Assembly: GCA_020853705.1 (NCBI GenBank)
Contig: JADYYK010000097.1
Span: 1-64,000, forward strand
Direction of reading: 5' to 3'
Length of the DNA: 64,000 bases
Origin: Deltaproteobacteria bacterium
GTDB taxonomy: Bacteria; Myxococcota_A; Polyangia; Haliangiales; JADYYK01
Below, in pieces: positions 40,720 to 48,625 of the stretch. The position numbers and the translations under genes are program-made. The first letter of the stretch is position 1. Each line of letters opens with the position of its first letter. Under the pieces are notes generated by a model that was not told the DNA's origin, did no database searches, and saw nothing but the letters and a program-made list of their open reading frames with translations.

Positions 40720-42335
40720 GCGTCCTCGCGCCAGGGCCGGTCGAGCGCCGGCATGCGCCCACCGAGGTCCAGATCCTCGAGCACCACGCGGGCACAGTTG
40801 TAGCCGGGCGAGCCGGTGATGCCGCCGTGCACGTGCATGCAGGCGCCGCCCAGATACAGGCGCGGCACCGGGCCGCGGCAGCCGGCCAGCTCGGGCAACG
40901 GGCGCAGCTCGCCGAGCTGCGCCGGGGTCAGGGCGCCGAAGTGAAAGCCGCCGCGCCGCATGTTGATCATCTTGCGCTCGACGTCGAGCGGGCTGTAGGC
41001 GTAGCGCCCCAGCACGACGTCGGCGCGCAGGTTGGGGGCGTAGTCGCGCCACACCGCGACGCAGCGCTCGAGATAGTCGTACTTGAGGCCGTCCCAGGCG
41101 CTGGCGTCGCCGCCGGGCGCGTAGGGCGCGAACTGCCACAGCAGCGCGGTGTGCTTGCCGGGGGGCGCCTGGGTGGCGTCGAACAGGGTGTTGTTGGAGG
41201 CGTTGAGGCGCGGTGTGCGCGGCAGCTCCTGGCGGTCGAGCTCCTCGCAGTGCTCGATGAGATCCTCGGGGCGCTCGTAGCCGAGGTTGAGGTTGAAGAC
41301 CTGCTGCAGATCGGGGTTCCAGCGCGCGGCGGTGTAGCGCGGCGCCTCGGCCAGCGCCAGGTGGCCGCCCATCAGGACGTCGGAGGGGCCGTACTGCACA
41401 CGCCCCACGCGCTCGCGCAGGCTGGCGGCGTAGCTGCCCTCGGGCAGGCACTGCACCAGGGTCTGCTCGAGGTCGACGCACGACACCACCGCGCGGCGCG
41501 CCCTGAGCTCGCGGCCGCCACGCAGCCGGACCCCGACCGCGGCGCCGGCGTCGTCGAGCAGGATGCGCTCGACGTGGGCATGCTCGAGCAGCTCGCCGCC
41601 GCGCGCCAGGAGCTCGCCGCCCAGGGCGTGCGCCAGCTGGTGCGAGCCGCCCCGACACAGCTTCCACTCGGTCAGGAACGACAGGAAGGCCAGCCCCAGG
41701 AAGGCCATGCCGGGCTGGCGCACGTCCCAGCCACCGATGGCGACGTGGAACAGCAGCAGCGCCGCCAGCGCCGGGCTCTCGAAGCGGCTCTGCACCCAGT
41801 CGACTGGCGACGCCGTGAAGACGTCGAAGCCGAAGTCGCGCGCCAGGGCGTCGGCCATCGCGGCGCGACGCTCCACCGTGCGCGGGGCCGGCGTGTAGGC
41901 CAGGCTCAGGAAGGGCTCGCGCCAGCGTCGCAGCGCCTCGCGCAGCTTGCCGTAGGCCTCGGCGTCGCGCGGTGAGAAGCGCGCGATCTCGGCCATCGAG
42001 TGGGCGTCGTCGCGGTACAGCACCAGCGCACGTCCGTCCGACAGCGGCATGCCGAGGTTGGCCTCGGGGTGGAAGTAGCGCGTGCCGCGCTGGCCCAGAT
42101 CGAAGTCGCGCAGCGGCGGGATCCACGGCGGCGAGGCGTGAAAGTTGGAGTGCAGGTTGTGATAGAAGCCCGGCAGGGTGCTCTCTTCGGTGGACAGCCC
42201 GCCGCCGAACTCGGCGCGGCGCTCCAGCACACAGACCTCGAGGCCGGCGGCCGCCAGGTACAGCGCCACCGTGAGGCCGTTGTGTCCACCGCCGATGACC
42301 AGGCAGTCATAGGTCGACACCGTCACCCGGCCCAT
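40716..42335 (-). CDS. FAD-dependent oxidoreductase (phytoene desaturase-like), copy 1
   Basis: 539 residues from ATG 42335; GTG 42326 is an alternative that would put the palindrome centre 42.5 nt away. FAD motif CLVIGGGHNGLTVALYLAAA (about residues 11-30), LERRAEFGGGLSTEES, and the C-terminal LYLGGACMHVHGGITGSPGY (about 496-515). Several boxes are shared with copy 2 (PGYYHNLHS/PGFYHNLHS, DATQAPPGKHTA/DPTQAPPGRHTA, PLDIERK/PLDVERK), so the pair arose by tandem duplication and may act as a heterodimer or in consecutive steps. Confidence 0.9.
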   Translation of the reverse strand: MGRVTVSTYDCLVIGGGHNGLTVALYLAAAGLEVCVLERRAEFGGGLSTEESTLPGFYHNLHSNFHASPPWIPPLRDFDLGQRGTRYFHPEANLGMPLSDGRALVLYRDDAHSMAEIARFSPRDAEAYGKLREALRRWREPFLSLAYTPAPRTVERRAAMADALARDFGFDVFTASPVDWVQSRFESPALAALLLFHVAIGGWDVRQPGMAFLGLAFLSFLTEWKLCRGGSHQLAHALGGELLARGGELLEHAHVERILLDDAGAAVGVRLRGGRELRARRAVVSCVDLEQTLVQCLPEGSYAASLRERVGRVQYGPSDVLMGGHLALAEAPRYTAARWNPDLQQVFNLNLGYERPEDLIEHCEELDRQELPRTPRLNASNNTLFDATQAPPGKHTALLWQFAPYAPGGDASAWDGLKYDYLERCVAVWRDYAPNLRADVVLGRYAYSPLDVERKMINMRRGGFHFGALTPAQLGELRPLPELAGCRGPVPRLYLGGACMHVHGGITGSPGYNCARVVLEDLDLGGRMPALDRPWREDA

Positions 42336-42360
42336 GGTGCGGCCAGCCGACCCGGCTGCG

Positions 42361-42376
42361 CTTGACGTGGGTCAAG
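42361..42376. promoter_or_regulatory. Fnr-like palindrome, site E
   Basis: CTTGAC-GTGG-GTCAAG, a perfect 6-bp dyad with a 4-nt spacer just upstream of the FAD oxidoreductase pair, overlapping the stop codon of the isomerase gene. The centre is 33.5 nt from ATG 42335 and 42.5 nt from GTG 42326. Confidence 0.6.
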
Positions 42377-43157
42377 TCGCCAGGCGGCGGGCCCAGCGGC
42401 GCACCGTCTTGACGCTGGCCTCCAGCGCCGCGGCCTGGTGCACCTCGATGAACACCGGCACCCCGGCGCCCAGGGCGCGGGGCAGAAAGCCGCGCACATC
42501 GACGCTGCCGAGCCCGATCCCGAGGTGGCCATCGCTGTGACCATCGTTGTCCGACAGCGCGAACGCCACCGGTGCGCGCGGCAGCAGACCGGCCGCCACG
42601 GCCGGCGTGATGGGGCCGCCGAAGGCGTGGGCGTGGGCCACGTTCCACAGCACGCGCCAGTCGGCCAGCTCGGGGGCGGCGCTCAGGGCCAGGAACAGCG
42701 GCACTGGATCGTGCAGGTTCTCGAGCACCAGCGTCACGCCCGCCGCGGCGGCCTCGCGGCCGAGGTCGACGGCGTGCTCGAGGAAGCGCCGGCGTCGCCG
42801 CGCGCCGCGCAGCCCGGCCTCGGGGTCGGTGCGCACCACGACCCAGCGCGCCCCGGCGCGGGCCGCGAACTCGACGGCGCAGCGCACGGCGTCGGCCGAG
42901 CGTGCGGCCCAGGCCGGGTCGTCGTCGCCCAGGGCCAGGTTCCACACCGAGGCGCAGGCGGTCAGGCCGAGGTCATACTGCCCGGCCAGCTCGCGCGCCT
43001 GGTCGGCCAGCGCACCCGGGATCGGGGTCGCGGCGCCGGCGCCATCGAGGTCGCGATCACAGATGATCTCGACGTGGCGGCAGCCGATGCTGCTTGCCCA
43101 GCGCATCCAGCGCGGCAGCGACTTCAGCAGCCAGACGTCACAGCCGAGCTCGATCAC
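42372..43157 (-). CDS. Sugar phosphate isomerase/epimerase-like TIM barrel
   Basis: 261 residues from GTG 43157 (GTGA overlap with the heptaheme cytochrome). It has a xylose-isomerase-like TIM barrel layout: CRHVEIICDRD, VTLVLENLHDP (the metal-binding Glu of strand 5, about residue 146), WNVAHAHAFGG, FALSDNDGHSDGH and VFIEVH. These residues could form the usual divalent-metal site of AP endonuclease family 2. Substrate unknown. Co-transcription with a cytochrome is unusual. Confidence 0.82.
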   Translation of the reverse strand: MIELGCDVWLLKSLPRWMRWASSIGCRHVEIICDRDLDGAGAATPIPGALADQARELAGQYDLGLTACASVWNLALGDDDPAWAARSADAVRCAVEFAARAGARWVVVRTDPEAGLRGARRRRRFLEHAVDLGREAAAAGVTLVLENLHDPVPLFLALSAAPELADWRVLWNVAHAHAFGGPITPAVAAGLLPRAPVAFALSDNDGHSDGHLGIGLGSVDVRGFLPRALGAGVPVFIEVHQAAALEASVKTVRRWARRLAT

Positions 43158-44824
43158 GGCAGCACGACCTCGCGCTGGTGGACCAGGAACGGTGACGCCT
43201 CGGCGCGCCGCAGCGCCTCCTCGAGGCGGGCCCTGGCGTCGGGGCGCAGCGTGCGCGTGGCCAGGTCGCGACGGTAGACCTCGACATAGAAGGCGTCGGG
43301 CAGGAAGCGCAGCGTGACCAGCGCGCGCCGCGCCCGGGGCGGCACCGTGAAGCGGTAGCTGCGCGACGCGCCCGAGGCGACCCGGGTGTCGGGCGGCCCC
43401 TTGGCGATGCGCTCGACCAGCGCCGGGGCGCCGTCGAAGCTGACCTCGAGCCGCGCCTCGGGCGTGCCGGTGGTGGGGAAGTGGTGGCCGCAGCCCAGGT
43501 TGGCCAGCGTCACCTGCAGCGCGCCATCGCGGGCCAGCGCCTCCAGGGTGACGCCCTGGCGAACCGCGTCGACGTCATGCGCGCCGCGGAAGCTGTGATC
43601 GCCGGCCGGCATGTGACAGTGCTGGCACACGAAGCCGCGCGGCATGTAGGGGCCCAGCAGCCACTCGCGGTAGGTGTCGAGGAAGGGCGCGGCCTGGTGA
43701 CAGGGCAGGCAGAAGTCGGCGCGCTCGAAGCGGGGCTCGGTCACGATGCGCAGCACGGGATCGGGCAGCGCCGTGGCCTGGCGCCGGGGGCCCAGCTTGC
43801 GCCAGCCGCGCAGGTGGCAGCTGGCGCAGGTCACGCCCTCGGCGGGCTGCTCGGCGGTCGGGGTGTGACAGCCACGGCAGGCGCTGCCGCTGGCGCGGGT
43901 GCTGGCCGAGATCAGCGCCTCGGGACCGGGCCCGAACGCCAGCGCGTGGCGTGACTCGCGCCAGCCCCGGTACTCCTCGGGGTGGCAGCGCGCACACTGC
44001 AGCGCCGACAGCGTGCGCTCGGCGGGCGCCAGACCGGCCGGCGCCGCGCCCAGGCTGATGACGCCCGGGAACAGCGGGTCCGGCGCGGGCGCCGACGGCG
44101 CGGGCGCTGGCGACGGCGCGGGCGCTGGCGACGGCGCTGGCGCTGGCGAGCGCCCAGGCGCAGACGCAACCGGTGACCTCGCGGCCCCGGCCGCGGCCGG
44201 GCTGGCGGGTCGGCCCACGCGGGCGGCGCGGGCAAACCCGGCCAGCGACCACAGCTCGTCACCGCTCAGCATCTCGAACGCCGGCATGGCGGTGCCGTTC
44301 ATGCCCGTGCGCAGCGTGCGCGCGAGGTCCTCGACCGGGTCCAGCACCGGGCTGGCGTCACCGGGCCCGTGACAGCGTGCGCAGCCCAGGCGTCGATACA
44401 GCGCGCGCCCGCGCACCGGGTCGGTGCTGCCCGCTGGCAGCGTCACCGCGCGCGGCGCTGGCCCCGGGCGGCGTGACGCGAAGGCCTGCACCTCGGCGAC
44501 CACGGCGTCGAGCTGCGCCGGCTCCAGCACGAAGGCCGGCATGGCGCCTGGGACGCCATGCGTGATGATGCGGGCCAGGTCGCTGGCCAGCGCGGGCTGG
44601 CCGGTGGCGGTCGAGCGCCACTTGTACTCGGCCCGGGTGAAGTCGCGTGGCGCCACCGGCAGCAGCGTCGCCGCCGGGCCCCGGCCATCGCCCGCCACGC
44701 CGTGACAGGGCAGGCACAGGCGCTGGTACAGCGCGGAGGCCCGGGCCGGCGCAGCGCCGAGCAGGGCCAGCAGCAGCGCGGCGCGCGGCCCGCGGCGACA
44801 CAGTCGGGACCCGGGCAGTCGCAC
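43154..44824 (-). CDS. Heptaheme c-type cytochrome
   Basis: 556 residues from GTG 44824, which is 7 nt after GGGAG; GTG 44830 is also possible. The signal peptide is PRAALLLALLGAAPARASA. Two monoheme cytochrome c domains (CLPCH, CARCH; each with a Met ligand in MPAF) are followed by a Pro-Ala repeat linker (PAPAPSPAPAPSPAPAPS). A five-heme part then has CARCH, CRGCH, CASCH, CLPCH and CQHCH, in a style similar to cytochrome c554-type proteins. All seven motifs are standard CX2CH. Predicted periplasmic, carrying electrons between membrane donors and a multiheme acceptor. Confidence 0.92.
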   Translation of the reverse strand: MRLPGSRLCRRGPRAALLLALLGAAPARASALYQRLCLPCHGVAGDGRGPAATLLPVAPRDFTRAEYKWRSTATGQPALASDLARIITHGVPGAMPAFVLEPAQLDAVVAEVQAFASRRPGPAPRAVTLPAGSTDPVRGRALYRRLGCARCHGPGDASPVLDPVEDLARTLRTGMNGTAMPAFEMLSGDELWSLAGFARAARVGRPASPAAAGAARSPVASAPGRSPAPAPSPAPAPSPAPAPSAPAPDPLFPGVISLGAAPAGLAPAERTLSALQCARCHPEEYRGWRESRHALAFGPGPEALISASTRASGSACRGCHTPTAEQPAEGVTCASCHLRGWRKLGPRRQATALPDPVLRIVTEPRFERADFCLPCHQAAPFLDTYREWLLGPYMPRGFVCQHCHMPAGDHSFRGAHDVDAVRQGVTLEALARDGALQVTLANLGCGHHFPTTGTPEARLEVSFDGAPALVERIAKGPPDTRVASGASRSYRFTVPPRARRALVTLRFLPDAFYVEVYRRDLATRTLRPDARARLEEALRRAEASPFLVHQREVVLP

Positions 44825-44862
44825 CAGCACGCTCCCTTGTCGCCCGCGCCCAGCCAGGCCGA

Positions 44863-44878
44863 CTTGACCTCCGTCAGC
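44863..44878. promoter_or_regulatory. Fnr-like palindrome, site F
   Basis: CTTGAC-CTCC-GTCAGC between the divergent heptaheme cytochrome and radical SAM genes. The right half matches GTCA only. The centre is 42.5 nt from TTG 44913, and 40.5 or 46.5 nt from GTG 44830 or 44824. Confidence 0.5.
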
Positions 44879-44912
44879 CCGCGCGGCGCCGCGGCGCGGC
44901 ACCATCGGGGGC

Positions 44913-46031
44913 TTGAACCTCCTCCTGCACCTGACCGAGCGCTGCAACCTGGCCTGTCACTACTGCTTCGCGCCCGCCGGGTCGTCGCGCGTGATGAGCC
45001 CCGAGGTCGGCCGTGCCGCCGCCGACCTGTGCCTCGCCCACGCCGCGCGCAGCGGCGAGCGCGCCATCCTGAGCTTCTTCGGCGGCGAGCCCATGCTGGC
45101 CTTCGAGACCTTGCGCGAGGTGGTCGAGTACGCCAGCGCCCGGGCCCGCGAACAGAAGGTGCCGTGCCTGTTTCGCATGAACAGCAACGGCACCCTGATC
45201 AGCGATCAGCACCTGGCCTGGTTCGAGCAGCACGGGCTGCGCTTCACGCTGTCGCTCGACGGCGACCAGACCATGCACGACAGCCAGCGCGTCGACCACG
45301 CCGGGCGCGGCAGCTTTGGCGCTCTGGAGGCGCGCTTCGACGCCTTCCTGGGCTTCGATCCGGCGCTCGAGGTGTCGCTGGTGGTGACGCCTCGCAACCT
45401 CGAGCAGCTGGCCAGCGGCCTCGGCTACCTGTTCGAGCGCGGCTTCCACTGGCTGACCGTGCGTCCCGACGTGCTGGCGGCCTGGGACCGTGGGGCCATC
45501 GCCGAGCTGCGTCGCCAGTACCTGCTGGTGGCGGACGACTATCTGCGCCGGCTGCGTCGCGGCGACGAGCTCTACCTCAACCTGTTCGACGACAAGTGGC
45601 GCAGCGCGACCAGCGACGCCGGCCGGTCGGGCTGCGACGCCGGGGGCCGGCGGCTCTCGGTGGCGCCTGGCGGCGAGCTGTATCCCTGCGTACGCTGGGT
45701 CGGTAGCGCCGCCGGCAGCCCCGGCGCGCAGCTGGGTGACGTCTGGCGCGGTCTGGATGGCGCGGCGGTCGCGGCCCTGCGGGCCCAGGTCGAGGCGCCC
45801 AAGCAGCCCTGCGTCGACTGCGCCTACCGGGAGCGCTGCTCGCACGACTGCGCTTGCGAGCAGCTCTCGGCCACCGGGGGGCTGCAAGGTCCCGCGCCCG
45901 CGCTGTGCGAGCACGAGCGCGTCCTCATCCCGATCGCCGATGGCCTGGGCAACCTGCTCTGGCGCGAACAGAACCCGGCCTTCCTGCGCAAGCAGTATGC
46001 GGGACTGCTGGCGCCGCCAGGCGCGACCTGA
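44913..46031 (+). CDS. Radical SAM/SPASM domain protein
   Basis: 372 residues from TTG 44913; no ATG or GTG stands upstream in frame. The SAM-binding cluster motif CNLACHYC is at residues about 11-18, with SFFGGEPML (about 55) and SLDGD (about 119). The C-terminal SPASM region has CDAGGRRLSVAPGGELYPC, CVDCAYRERCSHDCAC and a final Cys, enough for auxiliary [4Fe-4S] clusters. This layout belongs to peptide- or protein-modifying enzymes (anSME, RiPP maturases). No precursor peptide gene is recognisable nearby. It shares its promoter region with the heptaheme cytochrome. Confidence 0.92.
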   Translation: MNLLLHLTERCNLACHYCFAPAGSSRVMSPEVGRAAADLCLAHAARSGERAILSFFGGEPMLAFETLREVVEYASARAREQKVPCLFRMNSNGTLISDQHLAWFEQHGLRFTLSLDGDQTMHDSQRVDHAGRGSFGALEARFDAFLGFDPALEVSLVVTPRNLEQLASGLGYLFERGFHWLTVRPDVLAAWDRGAIAELRRQYLLVADDYLRRLRRGDELYLNLFDDKWRSATSDAGRSGCDAGGRRLSVAPGGELYPCVRWVGSAAGSPGAQLGDVWRGLDGAAVAALRAQVEAPKQPCVDCAYRERCSHDCACEQLSATGGLQGPAPALCEHERVLIPIADGLGNLLWREQNPAFLRKQYAGLLAPPGAT

Positions 46032-46035
46032 CCGG

Positions 46036-46788
46036 TCAGTTCTCGCGGGCCTGGCCGTCGACCACCCAGCGCAGCACCACCAGGGCGTCGCCATAGGTCA
46101 TGCCCTGGTGACCTTGCTCGCAGTACTGCACCAGCAGTGACAGCGGATCGCCGGCGATGACGTTGGCGATGGCGTCGCGGCCGTTGCCCAGGCTGGCCTG
46201 GTAGCTCTCCAGCGAGTAGCTGCCCGAGCTGCCGTGGCAGCGCCGGCAGCCCACGCGCGTGATGAGCGGGCCGACGTCGCGGCTCCAGGTCGGGGCCGGC
46301 GCGGCGTCGCGCAGCTGGCCGTCGCCCCCCGGCCCGCCGTCACGCGCGACCGCGGCGTCGGCCACGCCGGCGTCGGCGCTGCTCGGGGCGGTCAGCGGGG
46401 CGCCGGCCTCGATCCAGGCGCGCCAGCGCGCGGCCACCGGATCCGCGGTCGGCACGAGCGCGGGATGGCCACCGGCGCCGGCGGCCTTCTGCAACAGCAC
46501 GCTGGCGCTGGCGGTGCCGGCGCGCGCCTTGACCTCGGTCCAGTTCATGCGCCAGGCGTCGTCGCTGGCGGGCTGGGCCTTGACCCGCATCGGCGCGCTG
46601 CCGCCGTGGCAGGCCGCGGCGGTGCAGCCCCTGGCCTCGAGATCAGCCTCGATGGTGGGGCGGAACACCGGGGCGCCGCCGCCGGGCGGGGCGGCGGCGT
46701 CGGCGCCGCCCACAGGGGGCGCGTCCATCGGGGTCAGGTCACCCAGGCAACCACCCAGCGCCAGCGTCACCACGAGCAACTTTCGCAT
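46036..46788 (-). CDS. Diheme cytochrome-like lipoprotein
   Basis: 250 residues from ATG 46788 with lipobox TLALGGCLGD. Two heme sites: the CX4CH motif CTAAACH (about residue 54) and the standard CRRCH (about 182). The first is followed by the module seen in the tetraheme proteins (LLQKAAGAGGHPALVP, then WRAWIEAGAP). It ends four nt from the convergent radical SAM gene and is divergent from operon 3. It may be an electron partner of operon 3, which is inference from position. Confidence 0.82.
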   Translation of the reverse strand: MRKLLVVTLALGGCLGDLTPMDAPPVGGADAAAPPGGGAPVFRPTIEADLEARGCTAAACHGGSAPMRVKAQPASDDAWRMNWTEVKARAGTASASVLLQKAAGAGGHPALVPTADPVAARWRAWIEAGAPLTAPSSADAGVADAAVARDGGPGGDGQLRDAAPAPTWSRDVGPLITRVGCRRCHGSSGSYSLESYQASLGNGRDAIANVIAGDPLSLLVQYCEQGHQGMTYGDALVVLRWVVDGQAREN

Positions 46789-46831
46789 CCGTCCCCGCAC
46801 TGCAGCGGGCGTGCCTGCGGCGCAGCCCCGG

Positions 46832-46852
46832 GGCGGCGCTGCAAGCGCCGCC
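46832..46852. repeat. Perfect hairpin in the divergent promoter region
   Basis: GGCGGCGC-TGCAA-GCGCCGCC, 8-bp arms and a 5-nt loop, between the diheme lipoprotein gene and operon 3. No T-tract. It could act in a 5' leader, or be a protein-binding dyad. Confidence 0.45.
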
Positions 46853-47010
46853 AATCACACCGCTCCACCTGCAACCAGGAGACAGCCGCGGCGGAGGCGA
46901 GGCCCCGCATCAGCGCCGTGAGCTGTGGTTCAGGCTCCCCAGCGGCGCCATGATCGCCCGCAATTCATGCGGATCTGCGGCTGGCATCGCCCTCGCATCA
47001 GTGGGATCCC

Positions 47011-47949
47011 ATGCGTCTCCCCACTCTGGTGCTGGTCCTGGTCGCGCCGGTCGCCGTCGCGGCGGCCGCCGCCGGTGGCGCCGGCGACACCGTCGATGGC
47101 CTCATCCGCGACTACCTGACCTCGCGTGGCGCCAGCCCGCAGCTGGCCCCGTCCCGCCAGCTGGCGCGGCGCATGTCGGTCGACCTCACCGGGGTGATGC
47201 CCAGCAGCGCCGATCTGGCCGCCTGCGAGGGCAAGTCGCCGGGCGAGATCTTCGATCACTTCGCCGCCAAGCCGGCGATGGCGCACACCCGCGGCCTGCG
47301 CCCCTACGTCTGGGCCCAGCTGCTGCGCGACGCCGACGACTTCCTGCTCTCGAACTCGTCACAGTTCGCCCAGGTCGCCTTCGTGCGCGAGCTCGAGGGC
47401 CGCCTCGCCGGGGTCTACCAGGCCGGCGCCAGCTACCGCGACTTCGCGCGCTGGGCCCTGACCTCGCAGTACTTCCTGAGCCGCTTTCCGTCGCCCGCCG
47501 ACCGCGCCAACGCCGCCTTCTTCATCTTCCTCGGCCGCGACTCGCTGGCCAGCGAGGTGCCCATCGGTCAGATGTGGAACGGCTACCGCCTGCGCAACCC
47601 CGGCATCCCGGCGACCCAGGCCGAGACCAGCGCCGACTACCACGTCTACGATCTCGACCCCCAGCGCTGCAGCAGCGGCCAGGTCGTCTGCGAGGCGCGC
47701 ATCTGGGCGCGCACCGGCAAGACCCCCGCCGAGGCGGTCGACATCATCACCAGCTCGCAGCTGTTCGCCGAGGCCACGGTGGCGCGCTACTGGCAGCGCC
47801 TGATGGGGCGCCCGCTGCCGGGCAACGACTTCCCCGAGATCCGGCGCGCGCTGGTGGCCGGCCTCATCGCGCACGACTTCGACGTCAACTGGGTGCTGCG
47901 CGAGGTCGCGACCTCGCCCGCCTATGCGCAGGAGATGATGTTCCGATGA
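47011..47949 (+). CDS. DUF1549/DUF1553-like secreted protein (operon 3)
   Basis: 312 residues from ATG 47011, signal peptide LVLVLVAPVAVAAAAAGGA. Residues about 45-70 (RRMSVDLTGVMPSSADLAAC) match the opening of DUF1549. The C-terminal WQRLMGRPLPG and LIAHDFDVNWVLREVATSPAY match the end of DUF1553. It is much shorter than the planctomycete versions, which also carry cytochrome domains; here those are separate genes. Proposed to work with the DUF1501 protein encoded downstream. Function of the family is unknown. Confidence 0.72.
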   Translation: MRLPTLVLVLVAPVAVAAAAAGGAGDTVDGLIRDYLTSRGASPQLAPSRQLARRMSVDLTGVMPSSADLAACEGKSPGEIFDHFAAKPAMAHTRGLRPYVWAQLLRDADDFLLSNSSQFAQVAFVRELEGRLAGVYQAGASYRDFARWALTSQYFLSRFPSPADRANAAFFIFLGRDSLASEVPIGQMWNGYRLRNPGIPATQAETSADYHVYDLDPQRCSSGQVVCEARIWARTGKTPAEAVDIITSSQLFAEATVARYWQRLMGRPLPGNDFPEIRRALVAGLIAHDFDVNWVLREVATSPAYAQEMMFR

Positions 47950-48614
47950 AGACCCTCGTGCTGATCACGCTGGTGCTGGCTGGCTGCAGCGGGCTCGACC
48001 CCATGAGCCCTGGCGGCGGCGGCGGGGATGACGACCCGCCGGGCTACACCCCGCCGGGCTCGGGCGCGCCCAAGGACCGCACCCTGGCCTTCTACTACGG
48101 GCCCATGAAGCTGATGCCCGGCGAGTCCATCCTGTACTCGCTGGAGGCCCTGACCGGCCACGACTTCGGGTCCTGGGACTGGACCGCGCCCGAGCCGGGC
48201 TCGCAGGCCTTCAACGACGCCGGCAACGGCGCCGGCACCTTCTACCGGCACTGCCGCATCCTGGGCGGCTGCATGGAGCACCGCATCCCGCTCGGGCGCA
48301 GCTCGTTCGTGGGCACCGCCTTCGTCCTCGAGCTCGAGCGCGCGGTGGTCGAGGCCTGCAACGACCGCGCGGCGCTGGCCATGTTCCCGGGCGCGGCGCG
48401 GCCGAGCGCGACCGCGCAGCCCATCGACGTCATCCAGCACCAGTACGTCGCCATCTTCGGCGAGCCGCCCGCCGAGGTCGACCTCGAGGCCAGCCTGGCC
48501 TACTTCGACGCCCACATGCGCGCGCCCGAGCTGACCGGCGTGTCGGCCCTGGAGAGCGCCGGCCGCGGCCACTGTCGCGCGCTGCTGACCACCAACCGCT
48601 TCCTCTTCTACTAG
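47946..48614 (+). CDS. Lipoprotein, unknown function (operon 3)
   Basis: 222 residues from ATG 47946 (ATGA overlap), lipobox LVLAGCSGL, followed by a Gly/Asp/Pro linker. The body contains HCRILGGCMEHRIP and GHCRALLTTNRFLFY; the closing 'LLTTNRFLFY' resembles the ends of other DUF1549-associated proteins. No heme motif. It stands between the DUF1549-like and DUF1501 genes and is tightly coupled to both. Confidence 0.72.
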   Translation: MKTLVLITLVLAGCSGLDPMSPGGGGGDDDPPGYTPPGSGAPKDRTLAFYYGPMKLMPGESILYSLEALTGHDFGSWDWTAPEPGSQAFNDAGNGAGTFYRHCRILGGCMEHRIPLGRSSFVGTAFVLELERAVVEACNDRAALAMFPGAARPSATAQPIDVIQHQYVAIFGEPPAEVDLEASLAYFDAHMRAPELTGVSALESAGRGHCRALLTTNRFLFY

Positions 48615-48625
48615 GGAGACGACCC

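Noticed and set aside
44086..44160. GC-rich tandem repeat as a possible non-coding element
   Set aside because: It is in frame and encodes the Pro-Ala linker of the heptaheme cytochrome.
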